Assembly: GCF_902506375.1 (NCBI RefSeq)
Contig: NZ_LR733284.1
Coordinates: forward strand, 3,224,222 to 3,288,221
DNA: 64,000 nucleotides
Origin: Microbacterium sp. 8M
Lineage (GTDB): Bacteria > Actinomycetota > Actinomycetes > Actinomycetales > Microbacteriaceae
Direction: 5' to 3'
The notes beneath the pieces are model-generated. The model was not told the DNA's origin, ran no database searches, and was given only the letters and a program-made list of their open reading frames with translations. Shown here piece after piece: positions 53,736-62,095 of this stretch; the first letter of the stretch is position 1; every line of letters begins with the position of its first letter. The position numbers and the translations under genes were made by a program.

Positions 53736-55142
53736 CTAGCCTCCCTGGTGCGCCAGGATCCACTCCCCCATGGGGGCCGGATCGTCGAGGATGCCGAGGT
53801 GGCTCTCGTGGGGCACGATCGAGACGGTCGCCCGGTTCCCCGTGCGGGTCTCGGCATAGGCGGCGACGCGCGAGGGGTCGAACACCTCGTCGTCGCCGCC
53901 GATCCAGACGCCGACGGGCCCGCGGAGGTGTGCGAGCACCGCCGCGCTGTCATCCGCGTTCTGGGCGATGGCCATGGCGGCGGTGTACTGCGGGATCAGG
54001 CCCGCGGCGATTTGAGCGGACGTGTAGGCGAACGAGACCGCCGGCGTGTGCGCGCCCAGCAGGCCGTTCGTCAGCGTGGCGGCGATCAGGGGCCGCTGGC
54101 AGATCGTCGCGAAGTTGGAGGCGTCGTCCTGGCGCTCGGTGCCCGAGTGCAGCCCGAAGTCGGGCGCGAGGAACACGTAGCCGGCGATGGGCGTCGAGAT
54201 CCGCTGCACGCTGTTGAGCACGACTCCGGCCCCGGCCGAATGCCCGCCGACGAACTCCGGCACATCAGGCTGCTCATGGTGCACGAACGAGACCGCCGAC
54301 GCCGTGTCCTGCTCCAGCTGCGGCGTGCTCGGGGTGTCGCCGCGTGGTCCGCCCGAGGCGCCGTGGCCGCGGATGTCGAAGAGGTAGACCGCGATCCCCT
54401 GCGCGCGGAGGGTCTCGCCGATGCCGAGGTACCCGGCAGCACTGTTCGCCCCGGTGCCGTGGTAGAACACCAGGCTCGCCCGCGGCGCGCGGGGGACGAA
54501 GGCGTAGTAGGCGAGCCGCACCCCGTCGGTCGCCGTGACGTGGCCGGTGGGCGTCGCGGCCGGATGCGCCGTGCCGTCGGCGGTGTCCAGACCGCTGCGC
54601 GCGGCCGGGCCCGGCAGAGGGCACGGCGCGACGGCGGCGGCGACCCCCGCGCCGACGCCGACGACGAGCACGGCCGCCACGATCCCGACCGCGCCGAGGC
54701 CGCCGATCGCCCGGCGCACAACCCCGCGCGGTGCGCGCCGCGCACGGTCGGCCGCGACGAGGGACGCCCATTCCGCCGCCGGCGTGCGCGTCCACGCCCG
54801 TCCCTCGGACCCGATCACCCCGAGCAGGGCCACCACGGGGAGGAGGCAGGCGATCAGCACCGCCGGGGACCCGACCGCGGCCGCCTGCAGCACGCGCGCG
54901 CCGCCCATGGCCGCGGAGACCACGCCGGCCGTGACGGGGAGACCACGACCCGGCCGGCGGAGCAGGACGACCAGGACGAGGGCGGCCGCTCCCGACACGA
55001 TCAGCGGCCACCCCGCGGCCTGCACGGACGGCCGCGCGTCGGGCCCGAGCTCGATCGCGCCGTTCACGACCCCGATCGCCCCGCCCAGGAGATAGAGCAC
55101 GCGGGACACGGTGATCCGGACTGGGCGCACGCCGGCGCTCAT
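53736..55142 (-). CDS. Membrane-anchored alpha/beta hydrolase
   Basis: 468-residue protein. Four to five hydrophobic helices fill the first 180 residues; the C-terminal 270 residues are an alpha/beta hydrolase with oxyanion segment VFYHGTGANS, VYLFDIRGHG, nucleophile elbow GGHSAGAG, a GDDEVFDPS acid segment and the histidine in PHESHLG. It resembles lysophospholipase/serine-aminopeptidase-type hydrolases, substrate unknown. The ATG overlaps the stop of the upstream PadR gene (ATGA), so the hydrolase is probably controlled by that repressor. Confidence 0.9.
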   Translation of the reverse strand: MSAGVRPVRITVSRVLYLLGGAIGVVNGAIELGPDARPSVQAAGWPLIVSGAAALVLVVLLRRPGRGLPVTAGVVSAAMGGARVLQAAAVGSPAVLIACLLPVVALLGVIGSEGRAWTRTPAAEWASLVAADRARRAPRGVVRRAIGGLGAVGIVAAVLVVGVGAGVAAAVAPCPLPGPAARSGLDTADGTAHPAATPTGHVTATDGVRLAYYAFVPRAPRASLVFYHGTGANSAAGYLGIGETLRAQGIAVYLFDIRGHGASGGPRGDTPSTPQLEQDTASAVSFVHHEQPDVPEFVGGHSAGAGVVLNSVQRISTPIAGYVFLAPDFGLHSGTERQDDASNFATICQRPLIAATLTNGLLGAHTPAVSFAYTSAQIAAGLIPQYTAAMAIAQNADDSAAVLAHLRGPVGVWIGGDDEVFDPSRVAAYAETRTGNRATVSIVPHESHLGILDDPAPMGEWILAHQGG

Positions 55143-55678
55143 GCGTCGCCGTCCAGCGCGTCGAGAACACGGTCGCACCAGGCCACGGCGTTCTCGGCGA
55201 ACGTCAGGCCGTAGTCGCGCACGAGGGTCGGCACGGTCGCCGCCGCGCTCCGCTCCGCATCCGTCCAGGAGGCACCCGGCACGACCGCCGCGACGAGATC
55301 CCGGAACGACGCGAACTGCGCCCGGCGCTCCTCCACCAGCGCTCGCGCGAGCCCGCGGTCGAGCGGAGCGGCGAACAGCAGCTTCACCAGGTTCTCGTCC
55401 CGGATCACGACCGGCGGAGTCTCCTCGCCGAGCCACTCGCGCAGAGCCTGTCGCCCCGGCGGCGTGATCCGCCAGACCGTCTTGCCCCGGGGTCCGTCCT
55501 CCCCGTCGGACTCGATCAGCCCCGCGCCGGCCAGCAGCCGCAGCTGCGGGTACAGCTGGCCGTCGCTGATCCCCCAGAAGGGGTTGCGCGACGCGGCCTG
55601 GCGGATCTCGTAGCCGCTGCGCGGGTGCGAAGCCACGTAGCCCAGGATCGTGTGCGCTGTCGGTGTCAGGTTCTCCAC
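55139..55678 (-). CDS. PadR family transcriptional regulator
   Basis: 179-residue PadR protein: N-terminal winged helix (AHTILGYVASHPRSGYEIRQAA, WGISDGQLYPQLRLLAGAGLI, GKTVWRITPPGRQALREWL) and the helical Vir_act_alpha C-terminal dimerisation domain. The GTG start has no ribosome site; TATCAT just upstream looks like a -10, so the transcript may be leaderless. A perfect 19-bp palindrome covers that promoter. It is the first gene of a two-gene unit with the membrane hydrolase. Confidence 0.92.
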   Translation of the reverse strand: MENLTPTAHTILGYVASHPRSGYEIRQAASRNPFWGISDGQLYPQLRLLAGAGLIESDGEDGPRGKTVWRITPPGRQALREWLGEETPPVVIRDENLVKLLFAAPLDRGLARALVEERRAQFASFRDLVAAVVPGASWTDAERSAAATVPTLVRDYGLTFAENAVAWCDRVLDALDGDA

Positions 55679-55687
55679 GGAATGATG

Positions 55688-55706
55688 ATACCTCTGGCAG
55701 AGGTAT
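55688..55706. promoter_or_regulatory. Perfect 19-bp palindrome, probable PadR operator
   Basis: ATACCTCTGGCAGAGGTAT has two 9-bp arms around one base, 10 bases upstream of the padR GTG and overlapping the candidate -10. Strong symmetry, distance and autoregulation of PadR proteins support an operator. Confidence 0.7.
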
Positions 55707-55852
55707 GGGTCCGCTGGGCGACCCACTGCGACGCTCAGACGCGCAGGGTCGCCCCCACGAGCATGCCGACCACGGAGACGCCCGCCGCGACGGCGAAACG
55801 CCGCTCCGTGATACTGGCGCCTTATCGCGGAGCACGGCTCGAGCACCCTCGT

Positions 55853-55901
55853 GCACGACGCGGCCCCCGGGAATCGGCTGAACCCGGGGGCCGCGTCGTG
55901 C
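55853..55901. terminator. Very strong hairpin terminator
   Basis: A 19-bp perfect stem with an 11-base loop: the left arm (55853-55871) begins GCACGACG and ends CCCGGG, the right arm (55883-55901) is its exact complement. It lies just past the stop of the transglutaminase gene, ending that leftward operon before the PadR promoter. Confidence 0.8.
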
Positions 55902-55920
55902 GTTCGCTCCAGGCGGGTGT

Positions 55921-56766
55921 TCACTCCAGGCGGGTGATGTCGACCGAGACGAACAGCTCGGACGCGCCGGATCCGGCGTAGACGCCGCGCAGCGGGGAGA
56001 TGTCCGCGTAGTCCCGACCGACGCCGACGAACACGTGCGAGGGACCGATCTCGACGAGGTTGGTGGGGTCGTAGCCGCGCCATGCGCCCGAGAACCACTC
56101 CACCCAGGCGTGCGACTCCCCGGTGACGGTCTCGCCCACCTTCGGGTCCGCGTCCGGGTGCAGATAGCCGGACACGTAGCGAGCCGGGATCCCGGCCGCG
56201 CGGAGCATCCCGAGCGTCACATGCGCGATGTCCTGACAGACCCCTGCGCGCGCCGGCCACGCGTCCCGCGCCGTCGAGTTCACCCCGGTCACGCCGCGAC
56301 GATAGGTCATCGCCTCGCCGACGATCCGGCAGATCGCGGTGGCCGCGGCATCGATGCCGTCGTGCTCGGCACGCGCCTGGTTCGCCAGTTCGCTCATCTG
56401 CTCATCGGGGTCGGTGGCGTGCGTCTGGATGAGCATCTCTGCGACGTCGAGCGAGGAAGCCGCGGCGCGCGCGAGCTGGTCCCAGCGCAGCTCCGGGCCG
56501 CGCGCGGGGACCGTGCGCGTCTCGACCACGCTCGTCGCCACCACGGAGAGCTCCTCGTGCGGGGTGAGCACCTCGAACGCGGTCACCGGTGTCCCCCAGT
56601 GGTCGTTGTACGTGCTCGGATGCGTCGCCGGACTGGTCTCGACACGGGCCTGCAGCACGAGCTGGCGGTCCTGCGTGCGCGGCAGCATACGCGCCTCGTT
56701 GTACGACGCCGTCGCGGGCGAGGCGTACTGGAATCCCGTGCGGTGCACGATCCTGAGCCGGGTCAT
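55921..56766 (-). CDS. Transglutaminase-like protease/amidase domain protein
   Basis: 281-residue protein with an N-terminal beta domain (IVHRTGFQYASPATASYNEARM) and a transglutaminase/papain-like core: catalytic cysteine in AGVCQDIAH, histidine in ESHAWVEW and aspartate in GYDPTN. All three catalytic residues are present. It is the third gene of the ATP-grasp/alpha-E/transglutaminase operon found in many bacteria. Comparative genomics proposes that the ATP-grasp partner makes a peptide or amide bond and this enzyme trims or hydrolyses it; no substrate is known. Its ATG overlaps the alpha-E stop (ATGA). Confidence 0.92.
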   Translation of the reverse strand: MTRLRIVHRTGFQYASPATASYNEARMLPRTQDRQLVLQARVETSPATHPSTYNDHWGTPVTAFEVLTPHEELSVVATSVVETRTVPARGPELRWDQLARAAASSLDVAEMLIQTHATDPDEQMSELANQARAEHDGIDAAATAICRIVGEAMTYRRGVTGVNSTARDAWPARAGVCQDIAHVTLGMLRAAGIPARYVSGYLHPDADPKVGETVTGESHAWVEWFSGAWRGYDPTNLVEIGPSHVFVGVGRDYADISPLRGVYAGSGASELFVSVDITRLE

Positions 56767-57692
56767 AGCGTCTCCTCGGTCCAGACGGGGGCGGCGATGG
56801 AGGGGAAGTACTGGTCCTGCACCGCGTTGCTGATCGCGGAGACACTCTCCTGCACATGGCGCATGCTGCTCTCCAGCAGGAGCACGAGATCTGCCACAGG
56901 CCGGTATTCGAGCTCCGAGCGCAGCCGACCGATGGCTCGGCCCACCGCGTCGGGCGGCAGCAGTGGCGAGGACTGGCCGATGCGCCGGAGGCTCTCCTCG
57001 GCGCGGATGACGCTCGACAGCACCGAGCGGGGGAAGTGCCGGTCGATGAGCAGGAACTCCGTCGCCGAGGTGGCTGTGGGCATGGCCCGGTGCACGCGCA
57101 GATGCGCGTCGTAAGCATCGCAGCTGCGCAGCAGGGTCATCCAGTTGATCGTGCTGCCGCCGTCGGCCCGTGCCGCGGAGACGAGCAGGCGCGCGGTCAT
57201 GTCCGCGGCCTCGAGGGCGCGCCCGAGCACGAAGAAGTACCAGGCCTCGTCGCGGCTCATCGACGTCTCGGCGACGCCGTAGGTGAGCGCGGCCCGCTCG
57301 CGCACCCATTGGAAGAAGGAGTGCGAGCGTTCGAAGTCCACGCGCAGCGGCAGCCGGGCATTGGTCGTGTTGAGCACCTCCCACAGGTCCTGGGAGATGA
57401 CCTCTCGGGCGCGGCGGGCGTTCTCCCGGGCGGAGGACAGCGAGTGCGCGACCGAGATCGCCTGGGTCCGGTCGGTCGCGAGCGCCCGGAGCGCATCGCC
57501 GCGGCGAGGGTTGCCGCCGGCGGCATCGGGCACGCCCATCACGGACAGCACCCCGCGGCACACCGACTCCTCGTCGGCCCAAGGATCCTCGAGCAGCAGC
57601 TGCAGATGCACGTCGAGGATCCTGGCTGTGCCGTCGGCGCGTTCGACGTACCTGCCGATCCAGAACAGCGCTTCGGCGATCCGACTCAGCAT
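56763..57692 (-). CDS. Alpha-E domain protein
   Basis: 309-residue all-helical protein of the alpha-E family, beginning MLSRIAEALFWIGRYVERADGTARIL, the family signature with conserved E, R and D. It contains many acidic and arginine residues suggesting a binding pocket, but no known catalytic motif. It always travels with circularly permuted ATP-grasp and transglutaminase genes. The ATG overlaps the ATP-grasp stop by seven bases, and its ribosome site GGAGG (57700-57704) is embedded at the end of the upstream gene's glutamine-codon run. Confidence 0.92.
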   Translation of the reverse strand: MLSRIAEALFWIGRYVERADGTARILDVHLQLLLEDPWADEESVCRGVLSVMGVPDAAGGNPRRGDALRALATDRTQAISVAHSLSSARENARRAREVISQDLWEVLNTTNARLPLRVDFERSHSFFQWVRERAALTYGVAETSMSRDEAWYFFVLGRALEAADMTARLLVSAARADGGSTINWMTLLRSCDAYDAHLRVHRAMPTATSATEFLLIDRHFPRSVLSSVIRAEESLRRIGQSSPLLPPDAVGRAIGRLRSELEYRPVADLVLLLESSMRHVQESVSAISNAVQDQYFPSIAAPVWTEETL

Positions 57693-59323
57693 GACGACAC
57701 CTCCTGCTGCTGTTGCTGTTGCTGCTGTTGCTGGCGCTGCGGGTCGTCGATCGGCGGCACCGGCAGCGGTGCGACCGCGGCGCCGGCGAGCTCCGCGGCC
57801 GGCGGAGCCGCGATCCGGACGGCGCCGATCGTGGCCGAGGCCCGTGGCGTGGCCGGATCCTCCAGCACCCAGGTGTCCTTGGATCCGCCGCCCTGGCTCG
57901 AGTTGACCACGAGCTGCCCTTCCGGGAGCGCGACCCGGGTGAGGCCGCCGGGCAGGACCCAGATCCCGTCGCCGTCGTTGACCGCGAACGGCCGCAGGTC
58001 GGCGTGCCGGGGCCGGAACCCGCCCTCCACGAGGGTGGGGATCGTGGACAGCTGCACGACCGGCTGCGCGATCCAGCCCCGCGGATCCGCGGCGAGCGTC
58101 TTCCTTGCGGTGTCGAGCTCGGCGCGTGAGGCGGCGGGACCCATGATGAGGCCCTTGCCGCCGGATCCGTCCACCGGCTTCACGACGAGCTCGTGCAGCC
58201 GGTCCAGCACCTCTTCGAGGGCGCCGGGGTCTTCCAGGCGCCAGGTGTCGACGTTCGGCAGGATCGGCTCCTCGGCCAGGTAGTAGCGGATCAGGTCGGG
58301 CACATAGGTGTACACGAGCTTGTCGTCGGCGACGCCGTTGCCCACCGCGTTCGCGATCGTCACGTTCCCCAGCCGTGCCGCGTTCAGGATCCCGGCCGCC
58401 CCTAGCATCGAATCCGGGCGGAACTGCTGCGGATCCAGGAATTCATCGTCGACCCGGCGGTAGATCACGTCGACCCGGCGCGGACCTGTGGTGGTGTGCA
58501 TCCAGACCCGCCCGCCGGAGCAGAACAGGTCGCGCCCCTCCACCAGCTCGACGCCCATCAGCCGCGCCAGCAGGGTGTGCTCGTAGTACGCGGAGTTGAA
58601 CACGCCGGGGGTGAGCACCACGACGGTGGGATCCTCGGCGCCCGACGGCGCCGCCGCGCGCAGTGCACCGAGCAGTCGGTTGGGGTAGTCGACCACGGGC
58701 AGGACCCGCATGTCCGTGAACATCTCCGGGACCATCTGCGCGAGCGCGCGGCGGTTCGCCAGCACGTAGCTCACGCCGCTCGGCACGCGCACGTTGTCCT
58801 CGAGCACCCGCCACCCGCCGGACTCGTCCCGGATGACGTCGATGCCGGCCACCTGGATCCGGACGCCGTTCGCCGCGACGATCCCCGCGGCCTGGCGGTG
58901 GAAGTGGCTCGACGAGGCGATGAGCGGCGCCGGGATAACGCCGTCGGTCACGCAGCGCCGGGCGCCGTACACGTCGGCGAGGAAGGCCTCCAGCGCCCGC
59001 ACGCGCTGCGCGACGCCGAGATCCACCTCGCGCCACTCGTCGGGCGCGATCACCCGGGGCACGACGTCGAGCGGGAACGGACGCTCCTCGCCGGCGAAGT
59101 CGAAGGTCACGCCCTGTGAGAGGTACGCCCCGGCGAGCGCCTCGACCCTGCCGCGCAGATCCTCCGCCGACATCTCGCTGAGCGCGCGATGGATCCCGCG
59201 GTAGGGATCTCGGGCGGCGAGCTCCGCATCTGCGTCGCAGGCGTCGAACATCTCGTCCCAGGGCGAACCGGAGCGGGATCCCGTTGCCTGCCGGCTCCAG
59301 TATCCGGCGAAAGACGTTTCCAT
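57686..59323 (-). CDS. Circularly permuted type 2 ATP-grasp protein
   Basis: 545-residue enzyme of the circularly permuted ATP-grasp type 2 family. Recognisable segments are GVTFDFAGEERPFPLDVVPR, QVAGIDVIRDESGGWRVLEDN, VVKPVDGSGGKGLIMGP (ATP loop) and VLPGGLTRVAL near the end. ATP-grasp enzymes join a carboxylate to an amine through an acyl phosphate; here the product is unknown, though peptide or amide synthesis has been proposed. After the conserved domain comes a low-complexity tail rich in Ala and Pro, ending in ten glutamines in a row and EVSSC. The tail is not part of the family core. It is the first gene of the operon. Confidence 0.92.
   Translation of the reverse strand: METSFAGYWSRQATGSRSGSPWDEMFDACDADAELAARDPYRGIHRALSEMSAEDLRGRVEALAGAYLSQGVTFDFAGEERPFPLDVVPRVIAPDEWREVDLGVAQRVRALEAFLADVYGARRCVTDGVIPAPLIASSSHFHRQAAGIVAANGVRIQVAGIDVIRDESGGWRVLEDNVRVPSGVSYVLANRRALAQMVPEMFTDMRVLPVVDYPNRLLGALRAAAPSGAEDPTVVVLTPGVFNSAYYEHTLLARLMGVELVEGRDLFCSGGRVWMHTTTGPRRVDVIYRRVDDEFLDPQQFRPDSMLGAAGILNAARLGNVTIANAVGNGVADDKLVYTYVPDLIRYYLAEEPILPNVDTWRLEDPGALEEVLDRLHELVVKPVDGSGGKGLIMGPAASRAELDTARKTLAADPRGWIAQPVVQLSTIPTLVEGGFRPRHADLRPFAVNDGDGIWVLPGGLTRVALPEGQLVVNSSQGGGSKDTWVLEDPATPRASATIGAVRIAAPPAAELAGAAVAPLPVPPIDDPQRQQQQQQQQQQEVSSC
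57704..57733 (-). repeat. Ten consecutive glutamine codons at the ATP-grasp C-terminus
   Basis: Ten CAG/CAA codons in a row (seven CAG and three CAA on the coding strand), with one more glutamine codon just upstream after an arginine. The run directly abuts, and by one base overlaps, the GGAGG ribosome site of the next gene, so changes in repeat length would move the tail but not the spacing to the next start. Confidence 0.9.
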
Positions 59324-59415
59324 GCATGGACCATTCCACCCGCACGTTTCGCGCTGATTTCGCCTGCGAGTCCGGCGTGCTACGGGCTCCCGGCGTTCAG
59401 ATCTGGAAGATCCGC

Positions 59416-59444
59416 TTGCATCGCCTTGACAGTGGTGCTATAAA
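59416..59444 (+). promoter_or_regulatory. Promoter of the small heat-shock protein gene
   Basis: TTGCAT (59416-59421), 17 bases, TATAAA (59439-59444): a near-consensus sigma-70 type promoter in an AT-rich patch that stands out here. A TTGACA at 59426 lies within the spacer. No HAIR (HspR) or CIRCE repeat is seen. The transcript would have a leader of about 75 bases. Confidence 0.65.
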
Positions 59445-59525
59445 AAATCTACAGCGCAGGGCATAGATCCTGACGAGCGGATCCATGCCCCTGAAGCATC
59501 TCTCAACGAGGACATGGAGGTGGTC

Positions 59526-59957
59526 ATGATGCTGATGCGCACTGATCCGTTCCGTGAGCTGGACCGACTCACCCAGCAGATCTTCGGAGCGGATGGGACA
59601 CTGGCGAGGCCCTCGGTCATGCCGATGGACGCCTGGCGGGAAGGCGACGTCTTCCACGTCGAGTTCGACCTGCCCGGGGTGGACCGGGAGTCGATCGACC
59701 TGGACGTCGAACGCAACGTGGTGACGGTGAAGGCCGAGCGGCCGATCAGGGCCAGCGACGCCGACATGCTCGCCGCGGAGCGGGCTCGCGGTGTGTTCAG
59801 CCGGCAGCTCGTGCTCGGCGACAACCTCGACACCGGGAAGATCACCGCGAACTACGACGACGGCGTGCTCTCCCTGCAGATCCCCGTCGCCGAGGAGGCG
59901 AAGCCGCGCAAGGTCGCGGTCACCAGCAAGGCGGAGAACCTCGCCATCAGCGCCTGA
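59526..59957 (+). CDS. Small heat-shock protein, Hsp20/alpha-crystallin family
   Basis: 143-residue ATP-independent holdase chaperone. N-terminal [18 protein letters not shown], alpha-crystallin domain from about residue 40 ([20 protein letters not shown]), and the conserved [23 protein letters not shown] with the C-terminal I-x-I-like anchor reduced (NLAISA). The ATG is chosen because GGAGG lies five bases upstream; an ATG 12 bases earlier would include that site. It is followed after 17 bases by a small hypothetical gene in the same direction. Confidence 0.95.
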   Translation: MMLMRTDPFRELDRLTQQIFGADGTLARPSVMPMDAWREGDVFHVEFDLPGVDRESIDLDVERNVVTVKAERPIRASDADMLAAERARGVFSRQLVLGDNLDTGKITANYDDGVLSLQIPVAEEAKPRKVAVTSKAENLAISA

Positions 59958-59974
59958 ACCGTCGGGAGCAGTTC

Positions 59975-60265
59975 ATGATGATCCCATCCGTGCAGGGCGC
60001 GAGGGCCGAGCAGCAGCTCGATGAGCGGTTCATCGAGCTGATCGTCGCGGATGACGAGCTGATGCAGGCCGAGTTCGACGACATCGTCGCCGCGGAATGG
60101 GCCGTGCCGCCGGCTCTCGGCAGCACGTGCGAAGCCACCGCAGACGGCCGTGGCACCCGGGGCCACCGCCGCCGCGAGCTCGACCGGTCGCGCTCCTCAG
60201 CGAGCGGCCCTGCCCGCGCGAGCAGCGGTCTCGTGTTCGCGCGCTCGCCGCCTCGCGCCCGATGA
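59975..60265 (+). CDS. Small conserved hypothetical protein downstream of hsp20
   Basis: 96 residues. The first 45 (LDERFIELIVADDELMQAEFDDIVAAEW) look like a real conserved motif found in short actinobacterial proteins of unknown function: acidic, helical, ending in a tryptophan. The rest is basic and low in complexity. GGGAG stands six bases before the ATG. Its closeness to hsp20 suggests co-transcription and a stress link. Function unknown. Confidence 0.65.
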   Translation: MMIPSVQGARAEQQLDERFIELIVADDELMQAEFDDIVAAEWAVPPALGSTCEATADGRGTRGHRRRELDRSRSSASGPARASSGLVFARSPPRAR

Positions 60266-60464
60266 ACCGTCCTCATCGAGGCCTTGCCTCACACCACCGA
60301 GGTGACAGCTGCCCCGCCCGCGCATTCGGATTCCGGGGGCGTGTGCACCGGAGCCACGCCCGCGCGCGGCCCGCGCATCTCGAAAGCGGGCCGGGTGGCT
60401 GCCCTCCTCGCCGCGCCGTGCGGTACATCGCGCCGCGCGGCGCAGCAATACACCAGGAGCCCAG

Positions 60465-60776
60465 ATGTCGAATGACCGATACGTGCTGCAGCAGCTGACG
60501 CCCATCGAGTGGATCGTCGTGGACACGAGCCGCGGACCGGGCGATCCGTACCGCACCGTGGCCTGCGTCTACGAGACGGAGCAGGCGGCATACGACGTGA
60601 TCTGGCTGCAGGATCTGGGCCTCCCGGCCACTTGGACGTCACCGCAGGACGTGCTCCACGCCATCCGCCGGAACGCCGAGCGCGCGACGCGGATCCCGTC
60701 GTCCAAGCCGATTCCCATCCCGCACCGGCCGCCGCTGCGGGTGCCGTCGTTCGGGGACGCCCCGGCGCTGGCATGA
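60465..60776 (+). CDS. Conserved hypothetical protein
   Basis: 103-residue protein (MSNDRYVLQQLTPIEWIVVD ... YETEQAAYDVIWLQDLGLP). The first 75 residues have a compact alpha/beta look; the end is proline- and basic-rich. No signal or membrane helix. CAGGAG is six bases before the ATG and codon use is normal, so it is probably expressed. No family function known to me. About 200 bases without a gene separate it from the previous small gene; I see no structure there. Confidence 0.7.
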   Translation: MSNDRYVLQQLTPIEWIVVDTSRGPGDPYRTVACVYETEQAAYDVIWLQDLGLPATWTSPQDVLHAIRRNAERATRIPSSKPIPIPHRPPLRVPSFGDAPALA

Positions 60777-60842
60777 CGAACCTGCCGGCGCGAAGAGGGT
60801 GCCGCCGGGGAATCGCTCGGTCTGCTCGACAGCACGGTGGAG

Positions 60843-61952
60843 CTAGCGGACGACTTCTCGCTCCTCGCCCGCCTCGAGCATTCGCCCCTTCACGCCCTTC
60901 GGACGCCCGTGTGACTCACGGAGGGTCAACTCCGCATCGAACTCCTGGGAGGAGACCGACGTTCCGTCGATCAGTCTCAGTGCCGCCTTCGCCGCGGTGA
61001 CGCCGACCTCGTAGATCGGATGGGTGATGCCGGTCAGCGGAGGGTCGCTGATCCGCGCCCAGGGCGAGTCATCGAAGGCGATGACCGAGATGTCCCGAGG
61101 CACACTCAGGCGACGCGAACGCAACGCGATCAGCACGTTGAGCGCGACAGTCGCGTCCGAGGCCAGGATGGCCGTGGGAGGATCGGCCATCCCGAGCAGT
61201 TCATCGATGATCGCGGCGGTCTCCGCCTCATCGACGGCGAGATATCGGATCAGATCCGGATCGACCGCGATGCCGTTGCTCTGAAGAGCTCCGACCAGGC
61301 CTGCCAGTCGGTCGGACACGGAGGAGACCGCTGTCTCCAGTCCGCTGAATCGGTCGCCATCAGTCGTCAGCGCCGAGACGAAAGCGATCCGCCGATGGCC
61401 GAGCCCGATCAGCAGCTCTGTGGCCTGCGCCGCTGCCGCGGCGATGCGCACGCGCACACCGACGGCGTCCACGCTGTCGACGCGCCGGTCCAGGAGCACG
61501 AGCGGGCGTGAAGCCTCCAGCACGGTGACGAGATGCTCGGTGTCGTAGCTGGTCGCGGGCGAGACGATCATCGCGTCGACGCGCTTGTCGAGGAAGAACC
61601 GCACGGCGTCGCGCTCATCGGCGAGCCGCTCGGAGGTGTTCGCGAGAACCACGTCATAGCCGGCGGCCCTCGCCGTATCCGAGATGCCCCGCAGCGCGAC
61701 GCTGAAGTACGGGTTCTCGACGTCTCCGACGACGACGCCGATCGTGCGGGAACGCCCGGTGTTCATGCTGCGCGCCAGCTCGTTCGGACGGTATCCGAGT
61801 TCCTCCGCGGCCGCGAGGACGCGGTCGCGGACTTCTTCGCTCACGGCACCGTATCCGCCGAGAGCCCGCGACGCCGTGGACTTGCCGACTCCGGCGCGAC
61901 GTGCGACGTCAGCTACCGTGGCCTGCCGCGGCAGGGATCTCGATGCGGTCAT
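60843..61952 (-). CDS. LacI family transcriptional regulator
   Basis: 369-residue repressor with the LacI helix-turn-helix and hinge (ATVADVARRAGVGKSTASRAL, RSMNTGRSRTIGVVVGDVENP) and a periplasmic-binding-like ligand domain (FVSALTTDGDRFSGLE, VIAFDDSPWARISDPPLTGI). GAGGAAG precedes the ATG. Two perfect palindromes with a central CG stand between it and the divergent ABC transporter operon, so it represses that operon. The ligand is usually a sugar or nucleoside; the neighbour is an amino-acid-type transporter, so the effector here is open. Confidence 0.93.
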   Translation of the reverse strand: MTASRSLPRQATVADVARRAGVGKSTASRALGGYGAVSEEVRDRVLAAAEELGYRPNELARSMNTGRSRTIGVVVGDVENPYFSVALRGISDTARAAGYDVVLANTSERLADERDAVRFFLDKRVDAMIVSPATSYDTEHLVTVLEASRPLVLLDRRVDSVDAVGVRVRIAAAAAQATELLIGLGHRRIAFVSALTTDGDRFSGLETAVSSVSDRLAGLVGALQSNGIAVDPDLIRYLAVDEAETAAIIDELLGMADPPTAILASDATVALNVLIALRSRRLSVPRDISVIAFDDSPWARISDPPLTGITHPIYEVGVTAAKAALRLIDGTSVSSQEFDAELTLRESHGRPKGVKGRMLEAGEEREVVR

Positions 61953-61972
61953 GCGACTTCCTCAACACGGGA

Positions 61973-62044
61973 TTGACAAGGTCCCCATCATATGACTACG
62001 GTCATTGGGTCCGGACCCAATATACAAGGTGGGTCCGGACCCAC
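61973..62044 (+). promoter_or_regulatory. Promoter with two perfect LacI-type operators
   Basis: TTGACA (61973-61978), 18 bases, TACGGT (61997-62002) form a promoter whose start would fall in the first operator. Operator 1 is ATTGGGTCCGGACCCAAT (62004-62021, 18 bp, perfect). Operator 2 is GTGGGTCCGGACCCAC (62029-62044, 16 bp, perfect). Centres are 24 bases apart and share the core TGGGTCCGGACCCA with the central CG typical of LacI sites. Confidence 0.85.
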
Positions 62045-62095
62045 TAGCCCTATCGCTGCCCTGGCGGTCAGGGAATCAGTTCAGAGAGGAACTCC

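Noticed and set aside
55735..55815. A short hydrophobic leftward frame (ITERRFAVAAGVSVVG...) before the padR promoter
   Set aside because: It has an in-frame stop just upstream and no usable start codon, so it cannot be a gene as it stands; possibly a remnant.
59401..59460. HspR (HAIR) or CIRCE operator at the small heat-shock gene
   Set aside because: The half-sites CTTGAGT/ACTCAAG and TTAGCACTC are absent; CTTGCAT and CTTGACA are direct, not inverted, and better read as -35 elements.
60266..60464. Small frames between the two hypothetical genes after hsp20
   Set aside because: No ribosome site, Arg/Ala-rich random-like translations and no conserved motif; treated as non-coding.
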